DNA from: Pseudocitrobacter sp913778145
Lineage (GTDB): Bacteria > Pseudomonadota > Gammaproteobacteria > Enterobacterales > Enterobacteriaceae
Assembly: GCA_035726825.1 (NCBI GenBank)
Contig: JALNTX010000015.1
Location: 52,616 to 116,615, forward strand
DNA length: 64,000 nucleotides
Reading direction: 5' to 3'
Positions 8,620-16,724 of the stretch are shown in pieces; the stretch's first letter is position 1, and every line of letters starts with the position of its first letter. The position numbers and the translations under genes were made by a program. The notes beneath the pieces were generated by a model. The model saw nothing but the letters and a program-made list of their open reading frames with translations, had not been told where the DNA came from and did no database searches.

Positions 8620-9654
8620 TTAACTCGCCATACCCAGCCCAACAATATTCGCCGCGATGATAATCACCACGCAGCCGACGCTCAGCACGCCGACCGGACG
8701 GCGACCTGCGTTGTTCCACTCTTTCAGGATCAGCCCAACCAGGCCACCGCACAGCACGTAGAAGCTCATGTGCAGCATCCAGCTGATATATTCATACTGC
8801 GCAGGGATTTTGGCGTGGCCCCAGGCGTAGAAGAAGAACTGCAAATACCACATCAGGCCGCCCAGGGCGGAGAGCAATACGTTGGTAATGATCAGCGGTT
8901 TTGCCAGCGAGAAGTCCGCTTTTACTGACAAGGTTTTCACTTTTGCCAGACGAATGAAGCAGAAACCGAGGTTGATCAGCGCGCCGCCGCCCATGATGAC
9001 CACATAGCTTGGCAATGCGACGTAGAGTGGGTCAACGCCCAGCGCAGCCGCTGCTTCGTGCATCGATTTTGCCGCGCTCATCGCGAATGACATCCCCGCC
9101 GAGAAGATGCCGCACATTACCGCCAGCACCAGCCCTTTCTTGAGGTTAAAGTCTTCCGCTTTAATGCCCATGTTGCGCTCTTTCAACTGGCCCGCGCGGG
9201 TGACGATGCCGACGCCAATCAAGGCTACCAGCACGCCCAGCAGCGTCATGCGGCCGCCTTTGGTGTTGATCAGCACATCGAAGTTACCGTTCAGGATCGG
9301 CGTCATCAGGGTGCCAACAATCAGCGTAATGCCAATCGCAATCCCGATGCCCATCGACATGCCGAGATAGCGCATCGTCAGGCCATAGTTGATGTTGCCG
9401 ATGCCCCACATCGCGCCGAAGAGAAAGACCGGCATCAAGGTTGAGGCGCTAAAAGAGCCGTAATAGGCCCAGAAATCGGGTAACAGCAGGGCGCTGATTG
9501 TCCAGGGTAGGATAAGCCACGACACGGTGCCGCCAACGGACCACATCGTCTCCCAGGACCAGTGTTTGACCTTCTTGAAGGGGGCATAGAAACAGGCTGC
9601 ACTGGCTGCACCTATCAAATGCCAAAAAATGCCCATCATAATCGCATTATTCAT
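8620..9654 (-). CDS. rhaT: L-rhamnose/H+ symporter
   Basis: A 344-residue inner-membrane protein with about ten hydrophobic segments and the length of E. coli RhaT. It imports L-rhamnose with a proton. Recognisable segments are MNNAIMMGIFWHLIGAASAACFYAPFKKV at the start and LQFFFYAWGHAKIP near the C-terminus. It is transcribed alone, with promoter signals in the gap to sodA, and is expected to be RhaS- and CRP-dependent. Confidence 0.97.
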   Translation of the reverse strand: MNNAIMMGIFWHLIGAASAACFYAPFKKVKHWSWETMWSVGGTVSWLILPWTISALLLPDFWAYYGSFSASTLMPVFLFGAMWGIGNINYGLTMRYLGMSMGIGIAIGITLIVGTLMTPILNGNFDVLINTKGGRMTLLGVLVALIGVGIVTRAGQLKERNMGIKAEDFNLKKGLVLAVMCGIFSAGMSFAMSAAKSMHEAAAALGVDPLYVALPSYVVIMGGGALINLGFCFIRLAKVKTLSVKADFSLAKPLIITNVLLSALGGLMWYLQFFFYAWGHAKIPAQYEYISWMLHMSFYVLCGGLVGLILKEWNNAGRRPVGVLSVGCVVIIIAANIVGLGMAS

Positions 9655-9785
9655 TATTGTTTCCTCAACGGTTTATTGTTGGTTCAGGCTTCCTGCCAAC
9701 CCGTTGAGCTTAAAAAGTATGCGATTTAATAACCTTCCGGTAATTGCCACTGAGATTCAAAAAATGACCATCAGCGCAATATCGT

Positions 9786-9801
9786 AGTGAGTGGCTTCAC
9801 A
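9786..9801 (-). promoter_or_regulatory. Putative CRP site upstream of rhaT
   Basis: AGTGA-N6-TCACA matches the CRP palindrome TGTGA-N6-TCACA at nine of ten positions and lies about 130 bases upstream of the rhaT start. The rest of the 371-base rhaT-sodA gap holds the sodA promoter at its right side and A/T-rich sequence without a gene. Confidence 0.6.
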
Positions 9802-9931
9802 CTTTTGCATTCTGTGCAAAAAGCGAGGCGGTTGTGCCTTTTTCATTGATAGGCAACGCGTTTCTGACCTGCAAGCCCCGTAAAATCAGTCACATAACAA
9901 AAAGTTATAACCTTATAAAAACTACGGCATT

Positions 9932-9967
9932 GATAATCATTTTCAATATCATTTAATTAACTATAAT
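9932..9967 (+). promoter_or_regulatory. sodA promoter with overlapping Fur box
   Basis: GATAATCATTTTCAATATC at 9932-9950 matches the 19-base Fur consensus at 15 positions and covers the expected -35 region. A perfect TATAAT lies at 9962-9967. Iron-loaded Fur is known to repress sodA in E. coli. Confidence 0.8.
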
Positions 9968-10025
9968 GAACCAACTGCTTACGCGGCGTTAACACTTCTG
10001 CCGCCCGACAATAATGGAGAAGATT

Positions 10026-10646
10026 ATGAGCTATACCCTGCCATCACTGCCTTATGCATACGATGCCCTGGAACCGCACTTCGATAAGCAGACGATGGAA
10101 ATCCATCACACTAAACACCACCAGACCTATGTGAATAACGCGAATGCCGCTCTGGAAAGCCTGCCGGAGTTCGCTTCTCTGTCTGCTGAAGAGCTGATCA
10201 CCAAACTGGATCAGGTTCCGGCGGATAAAAAAACCGTTCTGCGTAACAACGCTGGCGGCCACGCTAACCACAGCCTGTTCTGGAAAGGCCTGAAAAAAGG
10301 CACCACCCTGCAGGGTGACCTGAAAGCGGCTATCGAGCGCGATTTCGGTTCCGTTGACAAATTTAAAGAAGAATTCGAAAAAGCGGCTGCGACCCGTTTC
10401 GGTTCCGGTTGGGCATGGCTGGTGCTGAAAGGCGACAAACTGGCTGTTGTTTCTACCGCTAACCAGGATTCCCCGCTGATGGGTGAAGCTATCTCTGGCG
10501 CATCCGGTTTCCCGATCGTGGGCCTGGACGTTTGGGAACACGCTTACTACCTGAAATTCCAGAACCGCCGTCCGGACTACATCAAAGAGTTCTGGAACGT
10601 GGTGAACTGGGACGAAGCTGCTGCACGTTTCGCGGCTAAAAAATAA
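10026..10646 (+). CDS. sodA: Superoxide dismutase [Mn]
   Basis: A 206-residue protein with the E. coli MnSOD length and sequence. It dismutates superoxide in the cytoplasm. Metal ligands His27 (MEIHHTKHH), His82 (NNAGGHANHSLFW), and the C-terminal Asp and His in LDVWEHAYYL are present. The start MSYTLPSLPYAYD has GGAGAAG upstream. An in-frame ATG four codons earlier is part of the leader. Expression is probably controlled by Fur and, as in E. coli, SoxRS and ArcA. Confidence 0.98.
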   Translation: MSYTLPSLPYAYDALEPHFDKQTMEIHHTKHHQTYVNNANAALESLPEFASLSAEELITKLDQVPADKKTVLRNNAGGHANHSLFWKGLKKGTTLQGDLKAAIERDFGSVDKFKEEFEKAAATRFGSGWAWLVLKGDKLAVVSTANQDSPLMGEAISGASGFPIVGLDVWEHAYYLKFQNRRPDYIKEFWNVVNWDEAAARFAAKK

Positions 10647-10663
10647 GTCTTAAGTTCATAGTA

Positions 10664-10697
10664 AGCCCCTGCAGGTTCGCCTTCAGGGGCTTTTTTT
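10664..10697 (+). terminator. sodA terminator
   Basis: AGCCCCTG and CAGGGGCT arms close a 12-base loop followed by seven T, directly after sodA. Confidence 0.9.
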
Positions 10698-10782
10698 GTT
10701 CTGATTTTAAGGAAAAAGATTGAATTTCCCCCTGCAACCAGCGAGCCTTTAGGCAGTGATTTCCGTGAAACAGGGTGACGAG

Positions 10783-11457
10783 ATGCATTATCCGGTTGAG
10801 GTTTTTATTGGCACAATCCGCGACTATGACGGTAGCCGCCCAAGTGCGATTGCTAAGGTGCAGGTAGACGGCGAGCTGACGCTGACCGAGCTGGGGCTGG
10901 CGGGTGATGAGCAGGCAGAGAAAAAAATTCACGGTGGGCCAGAGCGCGCGCTGTGCCACTATCCTCGCGAGCATTACGCCGAATGGATGCGCGAATTTCC
11001 CGATCAGGCCGATCTCTTCTATGCACCTGCGTTTGGTGAAAATCTTTCAACGCACGGTTTGACGGAAAAAGAGGCTTTTATCGGCGATATCTTCCGCTGG
11101 GGCGAGGCGCTGATTCAAATCAGCCAGCCGCGCTCGCCGTGCTTTAAGCTGAACTACCATTTCGATATTGCCGATATGTCCTCACAGATGCAAAGCCGCG
11201 CGAAAGTAGGTTGGTTGTATCGTGTGGTTGCGCCGGGGCAGGTATCGAGCGATGCGCCCCTGGAGCTGGTTTCGCGGCTGAGCGATGTTTCCGTGCACGA
11301 AGCCGCGGCGATTGCGTGGCATATGCCGTTCGATGAAGAACAGTATCATCGATTGATGTCGGCGGCAGGGCTATCGACGAGCTGGACGAGAACGATGCAG
11401 AAGCGGGTACTTAGCGGCAAGATTGAGGATAATTCGCGGAGATTGTGGGGTAAGTAG
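10783..11457 (+). CDS. yiiM: MOSC-domain protein YiiM (6-hydroxyaminopurine reductase family)
   Basis: A 224-residue MOSC-domain protein, the length of E. coli YiiM. It detoxifies N-hydroxylated bases such as 6-N-hydroxylaminopurine through a molybdenum cofactor. The MOSC core is visible as GDEQAEKKIHGGPERALCHYP, GENLSTHGLTE and ISQPRSPCFKLN, where Cys of SPC is the candidate molybdenum ligand. The chosen ATG follows GGTGACGAG. An upstream in-frame GTG would add nine unconserved residues. Confidence 0.93.
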   Translation: MHYPVEVFIGTIRDYDGSRPSAIAKVQVDGELTLTELGLAGDEQAEKKIHGGPERALCHYPREHYAEWMREFPDQADLFYAPAFGENLSTHGLTEKEAFIGDIFRWGEALIQISQPRSPCFKLNYHFDIADMSSQMQSRAKVGWLYRVVAPGQVSSDAPLELVSRLSDVSVHEAAAIAWHMPFDEEQYHRLMSAAGLSTSWTRTMQKRVLSGKIEDNSRRLWGK

Positions 11458-11478
11458 GGGGAATTGTGCGGTTTGATG

Positions 11479-11583
11479 CCCTCACCCCGGCCCTCTCCCA
11501 CAGGGAGAGGGAGAAAACCGTACATGCTTGACCATTGGCTCGATCGGTCCCCTCTCCCTACGGGAGAGGGTTAGGGTGAGGGG
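11479..11583. repeat. Palindromic CCCTCACCC repeat, copy B (yiiM-cpxA)
   Basis: A full-length 105-base copy. Arms CCCTCACCCCGGCCCTCTCC and GGAGAGGGTTAGGGTGAGGG flank a centre containing CGATCGGTCC. It lies between the convergent ends of yiiM and cpxA and probably folds into a hairpin in either transcript. Confidence 0.88.
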
Positions 11584-11593
11584 CCCCTCATCT

Positions 11594-12967
11594 CTACGTT
11601 CGTTTATACAACGGCAACCAAATCGTTAACCGCAAACCACCCAACGGGCTGTCATCGGCCTTAACCCAGCCGCGATGCTGCTGAATAGCGGCTTCAACAA
11701 TCGCCAGGCCAAGCCCTGTGCCGCCGGATTCACGGTCACGTGCTTCATCGGTGCGATAGAACGGACGGAAGATTTGCTCTCTGTCCTCCGGGCTGACGCC
11801 CGGACCATCATCGTCAACGTTCACGGTGACGCCGTCTTTATCAACCGAAAACGCCACGGCAATTTTGGTGTGTGAGTAACGCAGGGCGTTGCGCACGATA
11901 TTTTCCAGCGCGCTTTCCAGCGCATTCGGGTTACCGTACAGCGGCCATGGCCCTGGCGGATAATCGATGCTGAAAGATTTCCCCATCTGCTCGGCTTCGA
12001 AGGCGGCGTTATCCAGCACCTCGCCCCACAGTTGGTTCGCCTTCATCGTCTCGCTGACCAGCGCGTTATTCGCCTGATTACGCGACATCACCAGCAGATC
12101 GTTGATCATGCTGTCCAGACGTTGCGCTTCGGTTTCAATACGCTCCAGCTCTTTGCTCTCGCCGCTGCGGCGACGCAACAGCGCGGTGCCCAGCTGCAAA
12201 CGCGTTAACGGCGTGCGCAACTCGTGGGAGATATCAGAAAGCAGACGTTGCTGCGCCGTCATCATGCGTTCCAGCGCTGTCACCATCTGGTTAAAGCTGG
12301 CGCCTGCGGCTAAAAACTCCTGCGGGCCGGCCTCCAGTTCAGGGTGCTGACGCAGGTTCCCCTGGGCAACTTCATCCGCGGCGTTTTTCAGCTTACGCGC
12401 CGGTTTTGCCAGGCTCCATGCCAGCCATAACAGCAGCGGTGAGCTGACTAACATCGTCACGATAAGCAGCAATAACGGGCGGTCAAATAGCAGGTTGATA
12501 AAATCTGACTGCGAGCTGCTGGCAGGTCGAATCAGGTATAACTGGTAGTTATCCTCCCCATCGCGGATGGAGAACGGACCAACCAGCTCAACGCGGCCAT
12601 ATTTTTTCTTTTGCGGGTGATCTGAGTTATCCGATTGCCCGATAAAGTTGCGAATGATCTGCATTTCGCTGCGTTCTGCGCCGATCACGCGGCCTTCGCT
12701 GGTCACCAGCAGAAGGCGTTGACCGGGCGGCGCCCATTTATCAATGGCACGGAACAGACGACGCCACCACATCAAATCGTTCGGTGGGTCTGCCGCCAGT
12801 TCTTCCTCAACGTGCTGCTCAATCATCATGCCCTGGCGCTGTTCGCTGTCCAACAGCTCGGTCATCTGACGAGAATCGAGCTTCGGTAGCATCAGAACCA
12901 GCATCAGCACCAGCGCCAGCGTCAACCAGAAGATGGCGAAGATGCGTGCGGTCAAACTTCCTATCAT
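11594..12967 (-). CDS. cpxA: Envelope-stress sensor histidine kinase CpxA
   Basis: A 457-residue inner-membrane sensor with E. coli CpxA length. An N-terminal membrane segment (residues ~8-28) and a second at ~163-185 flank the periplasmic sensor domain. A HAMP segment follows, then the dimerisation helix with phospho-accepting His248 (SDISHELRTPLTR). The ATPase domain shows the N-box ENIVRNALRYS, DDDGPGV and GGTGLGLAIV. It phosphorylates CpxR when envelope proteins misfold and is held off by CpxP. Its start overlaps the cpxR stop by four bases, so the two form an operon. Confidence 0.98.
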   Translation of the reverse strand: MIGSLTARIFAIFWLTLALVLMLVLMLPKLDSRQMTELLDSEQRQGMMIEQHVEEELAADPPNDLMWWRRLFRAIDKWAPPGQRLLLVTSEGRVIGAERSEMQIIRNFIGQSDNSDHPQKKKYGRVELVGPFSIRDGEDNYQLYLIRPASSSQSDFINLLFDRPLLLLIVTMLVSSPLLLWLAWSLAKPARKLKNAADEVAQGNLRQHPELEAGPQEFLAAGASFNQMVTALERMMTAQQRLLSDISHELRTPLTRLQLGTALLRRRSGESKELERIETEAQRLDSMINDLLVMSRNQANNALVSETMKANQLWGEVLDNAAFEAEQMGKSFSIDYPPGPWPLYGNPNALESALENIVRNALRYSHTKIAVAFSVDKDGVTVNVDDDGPGVSPEDREQIFRPFYRTDEARDRESGGTGLGLAIVEAAIQQHRGWVKADDSPLGGLRLTIWLPLYKRT

Positions 12968-13662
12968 GAAGCCGATACCATCAGATAACCGCGACCACGC
13001 AGGGTTTTAAACCACGGATGCCCATCTTTACGCTCCGGCAGTTTGCGGCGCAGGTTGGAGATGTGCATGTCGATAGCACGGTCGAACGGGGTTAAACGCT
13101 TGCCCAGCACTTCCTGACTCAGGTGTTCACGAGAAACCACCTGGCCGAGATGCTGTGCCAGCAGGTAAAGCAGGGTGAATTCCGTACCGGTCAGTTCGAG
13201 CACCTGCCCATCAAAGCTGGCTTCCTGACGACCCGGATTCAGGCTCAGAGAATCGACTTCAACGGTAGGGGAACCGACGTCGCTGTTTTGCTGCTGTTCA
13301 CTCCAGTGGGAACGACGCAGAATCGCGCGTATACGCGCAACCAGCTCGCGATCGTTAAACGGCTTAGGCAAGTAGTCATCTGCGCCCAGTTCAAGGCCCA
13401 GAACGCGATCCAGCTCGCTTCCGCGCGCGGTAAGCATAATAACGGGGGTCTGGTGTGTCTGACGAAGCTCTTTAAGCGTGTCGATACCGTTTTTCTTCGG
13501 CATCATCACATCGAGCAAAAGCAGGTCGATGCTGTCGTCCAGAAGTGCCAGCGCCTGTTCACCGTCATGGGCGACCAGAACGTTGAACCCTTCCATGTCG
13601 AGCAACTCCTTTAACAAGGAAGTCAGCTCGCGGTCATCATCAACTAATAAAATTTTATTCAT
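12964..13662 (-). CDS. cpxR: Envelope-stress response regulator CpxR
   Basis: A 232-residue OmpR/PhoB-family regulator. The receiver domain has the acidic pocket (VDDD at 7-10) and phospho-acceptor Asp51 (LLLDVMMP). The C-terminal winged helix ends LRGRGYLM. It activates envelope folding factors. GGAGG lies nine bases before the ATG. It is divergent from cpxP, with a perfect CpxR box between them that supports positive autoregulation. Confidence 0.98.
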   Translation of the reverse strand: MNKILLVDDDRELTSLLKELLDMEGFNVLVAHDGEQALALLDDSIDLLLLDVMMPKKNGIDTLKELRQTHQTPVIMLTARGSELDRVLGLELGADDYLPKPFNDRELVARIRAILRRSHWSEQQQNSDVGSPTVEVDSLSLNPGRQEASFDGQVLELTGTEFTLLYLLAQHLGQVVSREHLSQEVLGKRLTPFDRAIDMHISNLRRKLPERKDGHPWFKTLRGRGYLMVSAS

Positions 13663-13717
13663 ATTTTAAATACCTCCGAGGCAGAAATTACGTCATCAAG
13701 GCCCGCTAATCCATGAC

Positions 13718-13732
13718 TTTACGTTGTTTTAC
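13718..13732 (-). promoter_or_regulatory. CpxR box between cpxR and cpxP
   Basis: The minus strand reads GTAAAACAACGTAAA, a perfect GTAAA-N5-GTAAA direct repeat. A further GTAAA half-site is at 13763-13767. In E. coli the corresponding site drives strong CpxR-dependent cpxP transcription. Confidence 0.9.
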
Positions 13733-13812
13733 ACCCCCTGACGCATGTTTGCAGCCTGAATCGTAAACTCTCTCTCGTTGAATCGCGACACAAAAGTTTT
13801 TGGGAGCAAGTG

Positions 13813-14310
13813 ATGCGCAATGTTATCGCTGCCGTCATGGCCTCAACACTGGCGCTAAGTGCTTATAGCCAGGCAGCTGAAGTCGTCACCAGCGTTAACT
13901 GGCACCCCGCTGAGGGTAGCACGCAGCGTAGCAGTCAGGGTCATATGTTTGACGGCATAAGTTTAACCGAACATCAACGTCAGCAAATGCGAGATCTGAT
14001 GCAACGAGCCCGGCATGACCAGCCGCCCGTTAATGTTAGCGAAGTCGAGACGATGCATCGTCTCATCACAGCAGAAAAATTTGATGAAGCCGCTGTACGC
14101 GCTCAGGCAGAAAAAATGGCGCAGGAGCAGGTTGCACGCCAGGTTGAAATGGCGAAAGTGCGCAACCAGATGTATCGCCTGCTGACGCCAGAGCAGCAAG
14201 CGGCTTTAAATGAGAAACACCAGCAACGTATGGACCAGTTGCGTGAGGTTGCCGGGATGCAGAAAAACCCAACGACGATGTTATTTAGTAGTACCCGTAG
14301 CAACCAGTAA
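13813..14310 (+). CDS. cpxP: Periplasmic Cpx inhibitor and chaperone CpxP
   Basis: A 165-residue periplasmic protein with a signal peptide (MRNVIAAVMASTLALSAYSQA, cleavage near AEV). It carries two LTxxQ-type motifs, LTEHQRQQMRDLM and LTPEQQAALNEKHQQR, typical of the CpxP/Spy fold. It binds misfolded proteins and damps CpxA signalling. The ATG at 13813 has GGGAG six bases upstream; the GTG one codon earlier is too close to it. The 3' end of the transcript is the source of the sRNA CpxQ. Confidence 0.96.
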   Translation: MRNVIAAVMASTLALSAYSQAAEVVTSVNWHPAEGSTQRSSQGHMFDGISLTEHQRQQMRDLMQRARHDQPPVNVSEVETMHRLITAEKFDEAAVRAQAEKMAQEQVARQVEMAKVRNQMYRLLTPEQQAALNEKHQQRMDQLREVAGMQKNPTTMLFSSTRSNQ

Positions 14311-14320
14311 CAAACCCTGT

Positions 14321-14378
14321 TTTTCCTTGCCATAGACACCATCCCTGTCTTCCCCCACATGATGTGGGGGTTTTTTTT
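14321..14378 (+). ncRNA. cpxQ: CpxQ sRNA from the cpxP 3' UTR
   Basis: The 58 bases starting TTTTCCTTGCCATAGACACC match the known CpxQ, an Hfq-bound sRNA released by RNase E from cpxP mRNA. It represses envelope-protein mRNAs during Cpx stress. The U-rich 5' end marks the processing site and the molecule ends in a terminator hairpin with eight T. Confidence 0.9.
14352..14378 (+). terminator. cpxP/CpxQ terminator
   Basis: CCCCCACATGATGTGGGGG forms a perfect hairpin followed by eight T. Confidence 0.93.
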
Positions 14379-14437
14379 GCCCAAATTTTGCCAGCGCCTC
14401 CGCTATACTAGCCGCAGAATGAATGGCAGGAGCGTTT

Positions 14438-15331
14438 ATGAATCAATCATATGGCCAGCTCATCAGCCGCGCAGCGCTTGCCGCGACGGTGATGGCCTCT
14501 GTGTTACTTTTGATCAAAATTTTTGCGTGGTGGTACACCGGTTCCGTCAGTATTCTGGCGGCATTGGTGGATTCCCTGGTGGATATCGCGGCGTCGTTGA
14601 CTAACCTGTGGGTGGTGCGTTATTCGCTGCAACCCGCTGATGATGAGCACACTTTCGGCCACGGCAAAGCCGAATCGCTGGCGGCGCTGGCACAGAGCAT
14701 GTTTATCTCCGGTTCGGCGTTGTTCCTGTTTTTGACCGGTATTCAACATCTGGCGCAGCCCCAGGTGATGAATAAACCGGGTATTGGCGTCATTGTCACC
14801 CTCATTGCGCTGGTGAGTACGTTAGTGCTGGTTTCGTTCCAGCGTTGGGTGGTGCGAAGAACGCAAAGTCAGGCGGTAAGGGCGGATATGCTTCATTATC
14901 AGTCTGATGTTATGATGAACGGTGCTATTTTGGTCGCACTGGGGTTGTCCTGGTACGGCTGGCACCGTGCAGATGCGCTGTTTGCTTTAGGCATTGGCAT
15001 CTATATTTTATATAGCGCATTACGCATGGGTTATGACGCGGTGCAGTCTTTGTTGGATCGCGCCTTGCCCGACGGAGAACGTCAGGAAATTATCGACATC
15101 GTGACCGCCTGGCCTGGGGTGAGCGGTGCGCACGATCTCAGAACGCGGCAGTCAGGGCCGACCCGCTTTATTCAAATCCATCTGGAAATGGAAGATAACT
15201 TACCCTTAGTTCAGGCACATGTGATTGCCGAACAGGTGGAGCAGGCTATTTTGCGTCGTTTCCCCGGATCCGATGTGATTATTCACCAGGATCCGTGCTC
15301 GGTGGTTCCGGATGGTGGCAGGAGCGTTTGA
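14438..15331 (+). CDS. fieF: Cation-efflux pump FieF (Fe2+/Zn2+)
   Basis: A 297-residue cation-diffusion-facilitator with about six membrane helices and a C-terminal cytoplasmic ferredoxin-like domain. The transport-site aspartates Asp45 and Asp49 (LVDSLVD) and the HxxxD pair in HYQSDV are present. It exports Fe2+ and Zn2+ in exchange for protons. MNQSYGQL is the chosen start, with AGGAG five bases upstream. An ATG five codons earlier overlaps this ribosome site. Confidence 0.96.
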   Translation: MNQSYGQLISRAALAATVMASVLLLIKIFAWWYTGSVSILAALVDSLVDIAASLTNLWVVRYSLQPADDEHTFGHGKAESLAALAQSMFISGSALFLFLTGIQHLAQPQVMNKPGIGVIVTLIALVSTLVLVSFQRWVVRRTQSQAVRADMLHYQSDVMMNGAILVALGLSWYGWHRADALFALGIGIYILYSALRMGYDAVQSLLDRALPDGERQEIIDIVTAWPGVSGAHDLRTRQSGPTRFIQIHLEMEDNLPLVQAHVIAEQVEQAILRRFPGSDVIIHQDPCSVVPDGGRSV

Positions 15332-15524
15332 ACTTTCGTAAGTCGTTGTAAAAGTGTGGGGTCGATCGGCATTTTTTGTTCAAATAACCGCCATTCGGCC
15401 TGACCTGAATCAATTCAGCACGAAGCACTTGATATACTATCTGTAATAAGGTCGTTCTCTCCCTACAGGGAGCGCTTCGGGCATAAGAATTACATTTTTA
15501 GCATTCCTAAGTTCAGAGGTAGTC

Positions 15525-16487
15525 ATGATTAAGAAAATCGGTGTGTTGACAAGCGGCGGTGATGCGCCGGGTATGAACGCTGCCATTCGTGGTGTTGTGC
15601 GCGCTGCGTTAACGGAAGGTCTGGAAGTTTTTGGTATCTATGACGGTTACCTGGGTCTGTATGAAGACCGTATGGTTCAGCTCGACCGTTACAGCGTCTC
15701 CGATATGATCAACCGTGGCGGTACCTTCCTCGGTTCAGCGCGTTTCCCGGAATTCCGTGATGAGAATATCCGCGCTGTGGCTATCGAAAACATGAAAAAA
15801 CGCGGCCTGGATGCGCTGGTGGTTATCGGCGGTGACGGTTCCTACATGGGTGCAATGCGTCTGACCGAAATGGGCTTCCCGTGCATCGGCCTGCCGGGCA
15901 CCATCGACAACGATATCAAAGGCACTGACTACACTATCGGTTTCTTCACCGCACTGAGCACCGTGGTTGAAGCGATTGACCGTCTGCGTGACACCTCTTC
16001 TTCTCACCAGCGTATCTCCGTAGTGGAAGTCATGGGCCGTTACTGCGGCGACCTGACTCTGGCGGCAGCGATTGCCGGTGGTTGTGAATTCGTGGTTCTG
16101 CCGGAAGTTGAGTTCAACCGTGACGATCTGGTTGCAGAAATCAAGGCTGGTATCGCGAAAGGTAAAAAACACGCAATCGTCGCCATTACTGAACACATGT
16201 GTGATATCGACGAGCTGGCGCACTTCATCGAGAAAGAAACGGGCCGTGAAACCCGTGCAACCGTTCTGGGCCATATCCAGCGCGGCGGTTCCCCGGTGCC
16301 TTACGACCGTATTCTGGCTTCCCGCATGGGCGCGTACGCCATTGAACTGCTGCTGCAGGGCTTTGGTGGCCGCTGCGTCGGTATTCAGAACGAAAAACTG
16401 GTTCACCACGACATCATCGACGCTATCGAAAACATGAAGCGTCCGTTCAAAGGTGACTGGTTAGACTGCGCGAAAATGCTGTACTGA
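15525..16487 (+). CDS. pfkA: 6-phosphofructokinase I
   Basis: A 320-residue glycolytic enzyme identical in length to E. coli Pfk-1. It phosphorylates fructose 6-phosphate with ATP. GGDAPGMNAAIRG (ATP site), GGDGSYMGA, and the catalytic TIDNDIKGTD (Asp127/Asp129) are present, and allosteric arginines are conserved. The start follows AGAGGTAG. The 193-base gap after fieF contains its promoter. In E. coli sbp follows; here only repeats follow. Confidence 0.99.
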   Translation: MIKKIGVLTSGGDAPGMNAAIRGVVRAALTEGLEVFGIYDGYLGLYEDRMVQLDRYSVSDMINRGGTFLGSARFPEFRDENIRAVAIENMKKRGLDALVVIGGDGSYMGAMRLTEMGFPCIGLPGTIDNDIKGTDYTIGFFTALSTVVEAIDRLRDTSSSHQRISVVEVMGRYCGDLTLAAAIAGGCEFVVLPEVEFNRDDLVAEIKAGIAKGKKHAIVAITEHMCDIDELAHFIEKETGRETRATVLGHIQRGGSPVPYDRILASRMGAYAIELLLQGFGGRCVGIQNEKLVHHDIIDAIENMKRPFKGDWLDCAKMLY

Positions 16488-16522
16488 TTCGCGTGTGTTG
16501 ACCTACAGCCTACATTGAGTAA

Positions 16523-16543
16523 AGCCTTCCCTGTGGGAAGGCT
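16523..16543 (+). terminator. pfkA 3' hairpin, first copy (no T-tract)
   Basis: AGCCTTCC-CTGTG-GGAAGGCT is an eight-pair hairpin just after pfkA but is followed by CAGATT rather than T's. A nearly identical hairpin with a T-tract occurs at 16696. Confidence 0.6.
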
Positions 16544-16572
16544 CAGATTGCTGACAAAGTGCGCTTTGTTCT

Positions 16573-16672
<100 letters not shown>

Positions 16673-16695
16673 ATTTCGCGCTTGTCATCAGTCTC

Positions 16696-16721
16696 AGCCT
16701 TCCCTGTGGGGAAGGCTTTTT
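16696..16721. terminator. Second copy of the pfkA-type hairpin, with T-tract
   Basis: AGCCTTCC-CTGTGG-GGAAGGCT followed by TTTTT on the plus strand. It ends just before the stop of the first unknown gene and may serve as the working pfkA terminator, leaving the BIME between two copies of the hairpin. Confidence 0.7.
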
Positions 16722-16724
16722 AGA

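Noticed and set aside
11479..11583. CCCTAACCC-like runs considered as telomere-like or simple repeats
   Set aside because: They are arms of a defined palindromic element occurring once per arm, not tandem arrays.
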